DNA of 7,407 nt, from NCBI GenBank assembly GCA_903927775.1, contig CAIYOE010000099.1, positions 1 to 7,407 on the forward strand, read 5' to 3'. Of this stretch, positions 1 to 6,346 are shown piece after piece (within the stretch, counting starts at the first letter, position 1; each line of letters begins with the position of its first letter). A program made the position numbers and the translations under genes. A model generated the notes under the pieces. The model did not search any database. It was not told where the DNA came from and worked only from the letters and a program-made list of their open reading frames with translations. Source of the DNA: an uncultured Micrococcales bacterium (GTDB lineage Bacteria > Actinomycetota > Actinomycetes > Actinomycetales > Microbacteriaceae).

Positions 1-60
1 GGAAACAGTGAGGGCGTGGCGGCAGTAGCCACAGCGCTCATCTCGGGTAGCGCAAAGTAG
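1..60 (+). CDS. ispF: IspF C-terminus (2-C-methyl-D-erythritol 2,4-cyclodiphosphate synthase), 3' partial
   Basis: Frame 1 is open from the left edge to a TAG stop at 58-60 and encodes 19 residues, GNSEGVAAVATALISGSAK. The stretch EGVAAVATAL resembles the conserved C-terminal end of actinobacterial IspF, where GRGEG(V/L)AA(I/V)ATAL is typical; this is recalled, not searched. IspF makes the cyclic diphosphate intermediate of the MEP isoprenoid pathway in the cytoplasm. The gene order ispF then cysS is common in actinobacteria, which supports the call. The cysS start follows only 9 bases after this stop. Only the tail is visible, so no catalytic residues can be checked. Confidence 0.72.
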   Translation, partial: GNSEGVAAVATALISGSAK

Positions 61-63
61 GCT
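58..63 (+). promoter_or_regulatory. Candidate -10 element for a leaderless cysS transcript
   Basis: TAGGCT fits the actinobacterial -10 pattern TANNNT and lies exactly 6 bases before the GTG start of cysS, the spacing expected if transcription starts at the first base of the start codon. It overlaps the TAG stop of ispF. I see no good -35 hexamer upstream. The only Shine-Dalgarno-like bases (AGG, 59-61) lie inside the same element, 8 bases from the start, so a weak ribosome binding site is an equally possible reading. Confidence 0.35.
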
Positions 64-69
64 AACCCT

Positions 70-1533
70 GTGAGCCTGCACCTTTACGATTCCCACTCTC
101 GATCCACCCGTGCGTTTGAGCCACTGGTTCCAGGGCAGGTGGGCATTTACCTTTGCGGTCCAACCGTGCAGAGCGAACCACACGTTGGGCACCTGCGCTC
201 CGCGCTGGTTTACGACCAACTTCGCCTTTGGTTAACCGCCAAGGGTTTGCAGGTCACCCTGGTCCGCAACGTCACAGACATCGATGACAAGGTTTTGGCA
301 AACGCGGTTTTGCGCGGCCAACAGTGGTGGGCGCTCGCCTACCAAATGGAGCAAGAGTTCAACTCGGCGTATCGGACCTTGCAGATTGCACCGCCAACCT
401 ATGAGCCTCGCGCCACCGCCAGCATTCCAGAGATGCTGGCTTTGATTGAGCGCCTGATTGCCGGAGGTTATGCCTACCAGGCCACCGATGGCAGCGCAGA
501 CGTTTATTTTGCGGCCAGCAAGTGGGCTAACTACGGCGAACTAACCAACCAAAAAATCGACGACATGGCCGAGGCCGCAGACGCCGATCCTTCGAGTGCA
601 ATCGGCAAGGGCAAGCGCGATTCGCGCGATTTCACCCTCTGGAAGGCCGCTAAACCAGGCGAACCAGAAAGTGCCACTTGGCAGACTCGCTTTGGTGCTG
701 GGCGCCCTGGTTGGCACATCGAGTGCTCGGCAATGAGCACCAAGTACCTGGGTAGCGCCTTTGATATTCACGGGGGAGGGCTAGATCTACGATTCCCACA
801 CCACGAGAACGAGCTGGCCCAAAGTCGCGCGGCTGGAGATGCCTTTGCCAACTTCTGGCTTCACAACGGTTTGGTCAACGTAAATGGTCAAAAGATGAGC
901 AAGTCTTTGGGCAACAGCATCTACGCGGCAGACCTACTGGCCGCAGGGGAACCGCTGGCTATCCGGTACTGGTTGGGTTCGGCTCATTACCGTTCGGTGC
1001 TTGATTACAACGATGGAGTCATCGAAGAAGCCAAGGCAGCGCTGGAGCGCATCGGTGGTTTCTTGGAGCGCGGGTACCGTTTGTTGGCCGGCTCGGCAGA
1101 CTCCCCGCAGCATGTGATCGGCCAAGAACTGGCCGGGGTTTATGGCAACCTGCCGGCTGAATTCATCGATGCAATGGACGACGACCTGAACATTCCAATG
1201 GCCCTGGCGGCGCTTTACGAAGCCGTTCGAGCCGGTAACTCGGCACTGGATTCCAAGGAATTTGCGGCCGCAGGGGTGCATATTTTGGCAGTTCGGAGTA
1301 TGCTGGCTGTTTTGGGCATTGACCCACTAGCGCCGGAATGGGCTGAGCAGGGCGCAAACCCAGCCGAACACCAGGCGCTTGACTCACTGATTCAGGCTCT
1401 CATTGCAGAACGCAACGAAGCTCGCGCCAACAAGGATTTTGCACGTGCAGATGCAATCCGCAATCAACTTACGCAGGCCGGTATTGCTCTGAGCGATTCC
1501 ACGGCCTCGACTCATTGGAGTGTAAATGGCTAA
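70..1533 (+). CDS. cysS: Cysteine--tRNA ligase (CysRS)
   Basis: This class I aminoacyl-tRNA synthetase activates cysteine with ATP and charges tRNA-Cys in the cytoplasm. The 487-residue length is slightly above the usual 460-480. Visible landmarks are CGPTV at 29-33, the HIGH-type motif HVGH at 38-41, and KMSKS at 275-279 for ATP binding. The expected zinc ligands are present: C29, C219 (in WHIECSAM), H244 and E248 (in FPHHENE), matching the known E. coli ligands with a constant offset. A DALR-type anticodon-binding region follows from about 350, and the C-terminal end has the usual ADAIRNQL helix. The GTG start is the first possible one, because the in-frame TAG of ispF ends 9 bases upstream; the MSLHLYDS beginning aligns with typical CysRS starts. 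The 3' end overlaps rlmB by 8 bases, implying co-transcription. In some actinobacteria a CysS paralogue, MshC, makes mycothiol; the full length and extended C-terminal region favour the true tRNA ligase. Confidence 0.96.
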   Translation: MSLHLYDSHSRSTRAFEPLVPGQVGIYLCGPTVQSEPHVGHLRSALVYDQLRLWLTAKGLQVTLVRNVTDIDDKVLANAVLRGQQWWALAYQMEQEFNSAYRTLQIAPPTYEPRATASIPEMLALIERLIAGGYAYQATDGSADVYFAASKWANYGELTNQKIDDMAEAADADPSSAIGKGKRDSRDFTLWKAAKPGEPESATWQTRFGAGRPGWHIECSAMSTKYLGSAFDIHGGGLDLRFPHHENELAQSRAAGDAFANFWLHNGLVNVNGQKMSKSLGNSIYAADLLAAGEPLAIRYWLGSAHYRSVLDYNDGVIEEAKAALERIGGFLERGYRLLAGSADSPQHVIGQELAGVYGNLPAEFIDAMDDDLNIPMALAALYEAVRAGNSALDSKEFAAAGVHILAVRSMLAVLGIDPLAPEWAEQGANPAEHQALDSLIQALIAERNEARANKDFARADAIRNQLTQAGIALSDSTASTHWSVNG

Positions 1534-2746
1534 AGTAGGACGCCCCGGAGCCGCCAAGCGCGGCAAGGGAGCAAAAGTAGGCAGTGGCGGTAACGGGAAG
1601 CAGGCTCTAGAAGGCCGTGGACCAACTCCAAAGGCCGAGGATCGCAAGGGTCACCCAAAACAAAAGGCTGCGGCTCGCCGCGAAAAGGCTAAGGCATTTG
1701 GCGTAATCGCACCGATCAAGGGTCTTCGCGGTGCTGCTCGCGCCGAGGTCCAAGATGCCAACAACCGCGTGATTAGTCGCAGCGGCGGAAACGTTGTTGT
1801 AGCTGGCGCAACCGAGGGCCGCAGTGCAGCACCAGCTGGTCGTTCCGCAGGCGCCCGCACCAGCGGTCGCTCAAGTGGCGCAGGTGTGGGAATGAAGCGT
1901 GGCGAGTACCTAGCTCCGTCGGCTCGAACCGCAGGTTCTGCCGGTGCCGCTGGCCGCAACACGCAGCGTGTGGCCAAGGCCGAAAACGCCTCCGAAACTC
2001 TCAGTGGTCGTAACTCGGTTCTAGAGGCACTTCGTGCCAAGATTCCGGCAACCGCAATGTATTTGGCGATTCGTATCGAGATGGATGACCGCGTTAAAGA
2101 GGCAATCACCATTGCCAACGCGCGTCAGATCCCGATCCACGAAATCACCCGCCCAGAGATCGACCGAATGACCGGCATGGATGCGGTTCACCAGGGAATT
2201 GCTTTGTCGGTGCCACCGTACAACTACGCGCACCCAATGGAGATGCTCGACAAGATTCTTAGCCGCGGACAACAGCCGCTTTTGGTAGCACTAGACGGCA
2301 TCACAGATCCACGCAACCTGGGTGCAATCATCCGTTCGGTGGCAGCGTTTGGTGGCCAGGGTGTAATCCTGCCGCAGCGTCGTTCCACCGGTGTAACCGC
2401 TTCGGCTTGGAAGACCTCGGCCGGCGCCGCGGCTCGAATCCCGGTTGCACTTGCAGGTAACCTAACCACCACACTCAAGGAATTCAAAAAACGAGGCGTG
2501 TTTGTGGTCGGGCTAGACGGCGATGGCGACATGTCTCTTCCTAATTTTGACCTTGCTACCTCGCCGCTACTTTTGGTCGTTGGCTCCGAAGGCAAAGGCC
2601 TTTCGCGCCTGGTAACCGAGAACTGCGATGCCATCTTGAGCATTCCGATTCACGGAGACACCGAGTCGCTCAATGCCGGTATTGCTGCTTCGGTTTCGTT
2701 GTACGAGGTTGCTAAGCGCCGCCTCGAGGCTGGCCGCAAGCTCTAG
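1526..2746 (+). CDS. rlmB: RlmB/TrmH-family 23S rRNA (guanosine-2'-O-)-methyltransferase with long basic N-terminal extension
   Basis: This SPOUT-class enzyme uses S-adenosylmethionine and is predicted to 2'-O-methylate a 23S rRNA guanosine (G2251 in E. coli numbering). The 406-residue protein has three parts. Residues 1-157 are low-complexity, rich in Lys, Arg, Gly, Ala and Ser, and probably disordered. About 158-240 is the L30e-like substrate-binding domain, starting at GRNSVLEALR. About 250-406 is the knotted SPOUT domain, with motif 1 DPRNLGAIIR (N264, R270), motif 2 VGSEGKGL (352-359) and motif 3 IPIHGDTESLN with SLN at 381-383. The ATG overlaps the cysS end in ATGGCTAA; GGAG at 1517-1520 gives a ribosome binding site 5 bases before it. 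E. coli RlmB is about 240 residues, so roughly 150 residues are extra. Other 2'-O-methyltransferases (TsnR-like) share this fold, so the exact target base is inferred. Transcription ends at the hairpin just downstream. Confidence 0.93.
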   Translation: MAKVGRPGAAKRGKGAKVGSGGNGKQALEGRGPTPKAEDRKGHPKQKAAARREKAKAFGVIAPIKGLRGAARAEVQDANNRVISRSGGNVVVAGATEGRSAAPAGRSAGARTSGRSSGAGVGMKRGEYLAPSARTAGSAGAAGRNTQRVAKAENASETLSGRNSVLEALRAKIPATAMYLAIRIEMDDRVKEAITIANARQIPIHEITRPEIDRMTGMDAVHQGIALSVPPYNYAHPMEMLDKILSRGQQPLLVALDGITDPRNLGAIIRSVAAFGGQGVILPQRRSTGVTASAWKTSAGAAARIPVALAGNLTTTLKEFKKRGVFVVGLDGDGDMSLPNFDLATSPLLLVVGSEGKGLSRLVTENCDAILSIPIHGDTESLNAGIAASVSLYEVAKRRLEAGRKL

Positions 2747-2756
2747 AGAATTCAAG

Positions 2757-2791
2757 AAAAATCCCTGTGGCTTCGGCCACAGGGATTTTTT
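2757..2791. terminator. Bidirectional intrinsic terminator between rlmB and the DUF4032 gene
   Basis: A perfect 15-base inverted repeat (2757-2771 and 2776-2790) encloses a TTCG loop closed by C and G, the exceptionally stable tetraloop type on the + strand. The GC core is CCCTGTGGC/GCCACAGGG, flanked by an A run on the left and a T run (2786-2791) on the right, so it can work for both strands. It sits 10 bases after the rlmB stop and about 10 bases before the convergent DUF4032 stop. Confidence 0.93.
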
Positions 2792-2800
2792 CATTCGAAT

Positions 2801-4111
2801 CTAAACCAGGTCGCGCCAATCGATTTCGTCGTCGTCGATGACAGTGATGGTTCCGGTAGGAACGGGATCGGGCAGATTGATCGAACCGGTGGTGTTCGGC
2901 ATAATCAAAGCTTCTTCATCGCGGTGATTGGAAAGCACGTTGGTCACGTAGTGCTGCACGGCCTCGGCCATTGGAACATCGCGGTCACGTTCTTCGCTCA
3001 TGTACCAGCGGTGTTCAAGCACCTGGTGGTAGATCTCGGCTGGCTCCAACTTACCGGTAAGTTCCTTAGGGATTGCTAAAATCACCGGTTCAAAACTGTG
3101 GCTTAGCCATTCGTGGGCTAAAACTTCTTCGTCTACTCCAAGTCGTTTGTGCTCCGCCTTGTATTGGTCAAGGTCGTTTAGCAGGCGACGAGCCTGGTTT
3201 TCCTCCACGTCTAGTCCGGTTAGTCTCAGCAGGCGGCGTGAGTGGTGCCCGGCGTCGACCACTTTGGGTTGAATCCGAACCTTGGCACCGGCAGACGTGG
3301 TGTTTATCGAGAGCTCCTCGATGTCGAAACCGAGCTCATTAAGGCGCTGCACGCGTGCGTTGATCTTCCAGCGTTCGCTGGCATCGATCACCTGTGCGCT
3401 GGTGAGTTCGCTCCAGAGTTCACGGTACGCGCTTACGATTCGGTCGCTGATAACGACCGGGTCAAGCCCGGATGATGCGTGACTGCTGGCCATGAGGTCC
3501 ATCAACTCGCCCGCGATATTTACGCGAGCGATTTCAAGATCGTTCTCGCGCTGGCCGTTGCTTAGACCCGACTCGTAAAGGTGGCCGGTCTCGGCATCTA
3601 CCAGGTAGGCGGCAAAGGCGCCGGCATCGCGGCGAAACAGAGTGTTGCTAAGACTTACATCTCCCCAAAAGAAACCAGCGATGTGCAATCGCACGAGCAG
3701 AAGGGCAAGGGCGTCTACCAGTCGAGTTGCGGTGTCGTGGCGCAAGCCCTGGCTCCACATTGCGCGATACGGAAGGCTGAACTTGAGGTGTCTGGTGACC
3801 AAAACCGACAGCAGTGGTTCGCCTTGCTCGGTGGCGCGGCCATTGATTATGGCGAAGGGCTCAACACAGGGGACGTCCAGTTTTAGCAGGCTCTTGAGCA
3901 TTTCGTACTCGCGTTTGGCCAGCTCGGGGAGTGTCTCTTTGATGGCGATCACATAATCGCCCAGGTGGGCAAAGCGCACTGTGTGGCGGCTGAGTCCCTT
4001 GGGCAGGGCAGCGATGTTCTCGGACGGCCACTCTTCTAAAGGCAAATGCCACGGTAGATCCAGCAGAGCTGGTTCTACCGTGGCAGCCGTGATTGAAAGG
4101 TTAGAAGTCAT
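2801..4111 (-). CDS. DUF4032 protein with kinase-like (LPS-kinase/WaaP type) N-terminal domain
   Basis: The function is not known. I recognise the actinobacterial DUF4032 family from the opening (ALLDLPWHLPLEEWP), the kinase-like region and the conserved HRWYMSEERDRDV near the C-terminus (368-380). Numbering here is from the ATG at 4109-4111 (436 residues). Kinase-fold landmarks are a VAIK-like lysine K58 in VIAIKE, acidic residues at 68-70 that could pair with it, a catalytic-loop-like WGDVSLSNTLF (149-159, D151 and N156), and a DFG-like VDAETG (171-176, D172). The essential residues of a phosphotransferase are therefore present, not eroded. About 200-380 is the DUF4032 part; the end is acidic (DDDEIDWRDLV). 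No signal peptide or membrane segment is seen. A TTG at 4124-4126 would add five residues, but GAAG four bases before the ATG favours the ATG. The gene lies 30 bases downstream of the ABC ATPase gene, so the two are probably co-transcribed. Confidence 0.82.
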   Translation of the reverse strand: MTSNLSITAATVEPALLDLPWHLPLEEWPSENIAALPKGLSRHTVRFAHLGDYVIAIKETLPELAKREYEMLKSLLKLDVPCVEPFAIINGRATEQGEPLLSVLVTRHLKFSLPYRAMWSQGLRHDTATRLVDALALLLVRLHIAGFFWGDVSLSNTLFRRDAGAFAAYLVDAETGHLYESGLSNGQRENDLEIARVNIAGELMDLMASSHASSGLDPVVISDRIVSAYRELWSELTSAQVIDASERWKINARVQRLNELGFDIEELSINTTSAGAKVRIQPKVVDAGHHSRRLLRLTGLDVEENQARRLLNDLDQYKAEHKRLGVDEEVLAHEWLSHSFEPVILAIPKELTGKLEPAEIYHQVLEHRWYMSEERDRDVPMAEAVQHYVTNVLSNHRDEEALIMPNTTGSINLPDPVPTGTITVIDDDEIDWRDLV

Positions 4112-4141
4112 AAAACTTCGGTCCAATCGATGATTTGATAC

Positions 4142-5218
4142 TTAGTTAAGGCGCAGTCCCGACTCAACATCGAAGATGTGAGTGATTCCACCCTGAGGCT
4201 TCAGGGTTACGGTGTCGCCAGCGTGTGGGTGGTCGGTTCCGTGAACACGAGCCACAACCTCAACGGTTGCGCCATCTACGTTGGAGTTTCCGTAGATGAA
4301 GCCGTCGGCTCCAAGCTCTTCAACAACATCGATGCTTACGCTGATGCCCTCGCCGCTGGTGACGATTAGGTCCTCTGGGCGAAGACCAACGGTTAGCTTG
4401 GTTGCGTTGGTCTTAGCAAGAACATCTGCTGGAACCGGGATAACAACGTTGCCGAACTGGACTCCACCGTTAACGATTGGCAGCTGGATTAGGTTCATCG
4501 CTGGCGAACCGATGAAGCCTGCAACGAATACGTTGGCTGGGCGCTCGTAGAGGTTACGAGGGGTGTCAACCTGCTGAAGTAGGCCGTCCTTTAGAACTGC
4601 TACACGGTCACCCATGGTCATAGCCTCGACCTGGTCGTGGGTTACGTAAACGGTGGTTACACCCAGGCGGCGCTGTAGCGAAGCAATCTGGGTACGGGTC
4701 TGAACACGTAGCTTGGCGTCTAGGTTCGAAAGCGGCTCATCCATGAGGAATACCTGTGGCTTACGAACGATTGCACGGCCCATGGCTACACGCTGGCGCT
4801 GACCACCCGAAAGTGCCTTTGGCTTGCGGCCAAGGTATGGCTCTAGGTCAAGAAGCTTGGCTGCCTCTAGAACGCGCTCGGCGCGCTCTTCTTTGCTAAC
4901 GCCGGCGATCTTTAGGGCAAAGCCCATGTTCTCTGCAACGGTCATGTGTGGGTACAACGCGTAGTTCTGGAAAACCATGGCGATGTCGCGGTCCTTAGGA
5001 GGAACGTCGGTTACATCGCGGTCGCCGATTAGGATGCGACCTTCGTTTACGTCTTCTAGACCAGCAAGCATGCGCAGCGAGGTGGACTTTCCACAACCCG
5101 ATGGGCCTACTAGTACTAGGAACTCGCCATCGGCGATTTCGATGTTTAGCTTGTCAACTGCCGCGCGTGCGGTGCCTGGGTAAAGGCGAGTTGCAGCCTC
5201 AAAGGTTACTGATGCCAT
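4142..5218 (-). CDS. ugpC: Sugar-importer ABC ATPase of the UgpC/MsmK/MsiK type
   Basis: This is the ATP-hydrolysing subunit of a CUT1-type carbohydrate importer, acting at the inner face of the membrane. The 358-residue length is normal for the family. Motifs in order are Walker A GPSGCGKST (38-46), Q-loop Q84 in VFQNYALYPH, signature LSGGQ (136-140), Walker B VFLMDE (156-161), D-loop SNLD (164-167) and switch histidine H194. A C-terminal regulatory TOBE-type region follows from about 235 (FIGSPAMNLI, then GLRPEDL at 278-284). No permease or binding-protein gene lies nearby, so it probably serves several importers, as MsiK and MsmK do; the symbol marks the family, not a proven glycerol-phosphate substrate. 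An AAAGAGA Shine-Dalgarno (5228-5234) lies 9 bases before the ATG. It is the first gene of an operon with DUF4032. Leucine is mostly CTA (16 of 36 by my count) or CTT, unlike cysS, suggesting high expression. Confidence 0.95.
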   Translation of the reverse strand: MASVTFEAATRLYPGTARAAVDKLNIEIADGEFLVLVGPSGCGKSTSLRMLAGLEDVNEGRILIGDRDVTDVPPKDRDIAMVFQNYALYPHMTVAENMGFALKIAGVSKEERAERVLEAAKLLDLEPYLGRKPKALSGGQRQRVAMGRAIVRKPQVFLMDEPLSNLDAKLRVQTRTQIASLQRRLGVTTVYVTHDQVEAMTMGDRVAVLKDGLLQQVDTPRNLYERPANVFVAGFIGSPAMNLIQLPIVNGGVQFGNVVIPVPADVLAKTNATKLTVGLRPEDLIVTSGEGISVSIDVVEELGADGFIYGNSNVDGATVEVVARVHGTDHPHAGDTVTLKPQGGITHIFDVESGLRLN

Positions 5219-5236
5219 TTTTATTTATCTCTTTCA

Positions 5237-5254
5237 TCGGCAGGTACGTGCCGA
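5237..5254. promoter_or_regulatory. 18-bp near-perfect palindrome in the ATPase gene leader
   Basis: TCGGCAGGTACGTGCCGA is symmetric at 16 of 18 positions, with only a G/G mismatch at 5243/5248. It lies 18 bases before the ATPase start codon and two bases from the AAAGAGA ribosome binding site. It could be a repressor operator, or in the RNA a 6-bp stem with a 6-base loop affecting translation. The regulator is not identifiable from the sequence. Confidence 0.5.
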
Positions 5255-5301
5255 ACGATCCGTAGTGAAAAGTGCTCCAGGCTAGCGCCGAGAGCCTTTT
5301 T

Positions 5302-5310
5302 ATTATCCCA
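5302..5310 (-). promoter_or_regulatory. Candidate extended -10 promoter for the ATPase-DUF4032 operon
   Basis: On the minus strand this reads TGGGATAAT: a TGn extension followed by GATAAT, five of six matches to TATAAT. Transcription would start near 5295, leaving a leader of about 77 bases that contains the 18-bp palindrome. No good -35 is present at the usual distance (the region reads TGATAA or GATAAA), which is acceptable for an extended -10 promoter and also suggests dependence on a regulator. Confidence 0.42.
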
Positions 5311-5311
5311 G

Positions 5312-5334
5312 TAATGATGGGTGGTTTATCATTA
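5312..5334. promoter_or_regulatory. Inverted repeat TAATGAT-N9-ATCATTA, possible operator
   Basis: Two perfect 7-base arms (5312-5318 and 5328-5334) are separated by nine bases, giving arm centres about 16 bases apart, roughly one and a half helical turns. The dyad covers the spacer and -35 position of the candidate ATPase promoter and lies 59 bases before the DsbA-like start, so a bound protein could affect both divergent genes. A related TAATCATT occurs at 5377-5384. AT-rich arms arise by chance more easily than GC-rich ones. Confidence 0.42.
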
Positions 5335-5393
5335 GAAAGGTAACTGAGCCATAACTATCGGGTCACGGTTTACCCCTAATCATTGAGGAAGAC

Positions 5394-6269
5394 ATGTCTC
5401 CAAACGAATCACGTCAAACTCGCGCGGAACAGCGTGAAGCCACCCGCCTAAAAGCCCGTGAAATGCGCGAGGCGTCTGCCCGCAAGGAACGCAACCGCAG
5501 TCTGTTCATTCGCCTTGGCGTTGTGGTCGGTCTGTTGGCAGTCGTGGCGATCATCGCCACCGCAATCATCAGCGGAACCGCCAAGAACGCCAGCGGCAAG
5601 GGCACCCCTGCCAACATGATTTACGATAACGGCATCAAGATCGGGACCAACCTCGAAGCGTTCACCACCTCGCATACCCCAGCGCCGGATCCAAACGCGG
5701 GTGTGGGTTCCAACGGTCAGGTTCCAAACATTCAGATTTACCTGGATTACCAGTGCCCAGTCTGTAACGTCTTCGAAACTGCAAATGGCGATCAAATCCG
5801 GAGCCTGGTTAGCAAGGGAGCGGCTACCGTGGAAATCCACCCGCTTTCGTTCCTAGACCACTCGTCTCCAAATGCCTATTCAAGCCGAGCCGAAAACGCC
5901 GCCTTGTGTGTCGCAACCTACAGTCCTAACCATTTCTTTGATTTCAACGCTTTGCTCTACAAGCACCAGAACGCGGAGAACACTCCGGGGCCAGAGAACG
6001 CCGAGCTGATTCAGCGAACCAACGAGGTCAAGGTCACCGATGCCTCCAAGATCGCGGATTGCATCAATAACAAGGACTACGGCAAGTGGATCAATGACAC
6101 CACTGCAACGGTTATCAACCCCAAGTACACAGTTAAGGGGACCAACATCACGGTTGGTGGAACACCGGTTGTGGTTGTCAACGGTCAGAACTACACATTC
6201 GGTACCATCGCCGAACTAGGCGACCCTGCCCGCTTCGCACAGTTCTTCCAGCAGGCATCCAAGAAGTAG
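5394..6269 (+). CDS. Membrane-anchored DsbA-like thioredoxin-fold oxidoreductase
   Basis: This is predicted to form or reshuffle disulfides in exported proteins. The 291 residues divide into a charged cytoplasmic N-terminal part (1-36, rich in Arg, Glu and Lys), a single membrane segment (about 39-60, GVVVGLLAVVAIIATAII), a short linker, and an extracytoplasmic thioredoxin-fold domain. The active site is CPVC at 121-124 in YLDYQCPVCNVF, and the cis-proline loop is GGTPVVVVNG with T257-P258. Two further cysteines, C172 and C223, have almost the same spacing from the active site as the second disulfide I recall for Mycobacterium tuberculosis DsbA (Rv2969c), so a structural disulfide is likely. 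The basic N-terminus implies the catalytic part is outside. A good ribosome binding site (GAGGA, 5385-5389) lies 4 bases before the ATG. No DsbB/VKOR partner is in the window. The gene diverges from the ATPase operon and ends at its own terminator. Substrates are unknown; reductase or isomerase activity cannot be excluded. Confidence 0.88.
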   Translation: MSPNESRQTRAEQREATRLKAREMREASARKERNRSLFIRLGVVVGLLAVVAIIATAIISGTAKNASGKGTPANMIYDNGIKIGTNLEAFTTSHTPAPDPNAGVGSNGQVPNIQIYLDYQCPVCNVFETANGDQIRSLVSKGAATVEIHPLSFLDHSSPNAYSSRAENAALCVATYSPNHFFDFNALLYKHQNAENTPGPENAELIQRTNEVKVTDASKIADCINNKDYGKWINDTTATVINPKYTVKGTNITVGGTPVVVVNGQNYTFGTIAELGDPARFAQFFQQASKK

Positions 6270-6278
6270 TTTTCGCGC

Positions 6279-6324
6279 AAACTAAAAGGGTCGAACCATT
6301 CGCGGTTCGACCCTTTTAGTTTTT
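6279..6324. terminator. Long-stem intrinsic terminator after the DsbA-like gene
   Basis: A perfect 19-base inverted repeat (6279-6297 and 6304-6322) has the core AAAAGGGTCGAACC/GGTTCGACCCTTTT, a six-base loop ATTCGC and a T run (6320-6324). It begins 9 bases after the DsbA-like stop. The VOC gene converges from the right and stops at 6347; in that direction the stem is followed only by a short TTT, so it terminates best rightward but probably serves both genes. Confidence 0.92.
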
Positions 6325-6346
6325 CAAGTTTTGAAATCTGCCCAAC

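Noticed and set aside
1651..2118. A 155-codon open frame on the minus strand opposite the RlmB N-terminal extension
   Set aside because: It is Ala/Arg/Pro-rich, the expected mirror of a GC-rich low-complexity coding region, has no ribosome binding site or recognisable domain, and lies wholly inside rlmB.
2224..2643. A 139-codon minus-strand frame inside the RlmB catalytic domain
   Set aside because: The + strand frame encodes clear SPOUT motifs; the opposite frame shows no family features and is a shadow.
3581..3956. Two overlapping plus-strand frames (about 100 codons each) inside the DUF4032 gene
   Set aside because: Both are antisense to the kinase-like catalytic region, lack ribosome binding sites and resemble no protein family.
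4142..5218. Assigning a glycerol-3-phosphate or maltose transport role to the ATPase
   Set aside because: The UgpC, MalK, MsmK and MsiK ATPases cannot be separated by motif, and there is no permease or binding protein nearby to fix the substrate.
5280..5301. GGCT...AGCC followed by TTTTT, resembling a small terminator
   Set aside because: The stem is only four base pairs with a nine-base loop, no plus-strand gene ends upstream, and the T run is more simply part of the AT-rich promoter zone.
5327..5332. TATCAT as a -10 element for the DsbA-like gene
   Set aside because: It matches five of six consensus bases but has no -35 partner and lies in the arm of the dyad; I could not support any specific plus-strand promoter in this region.
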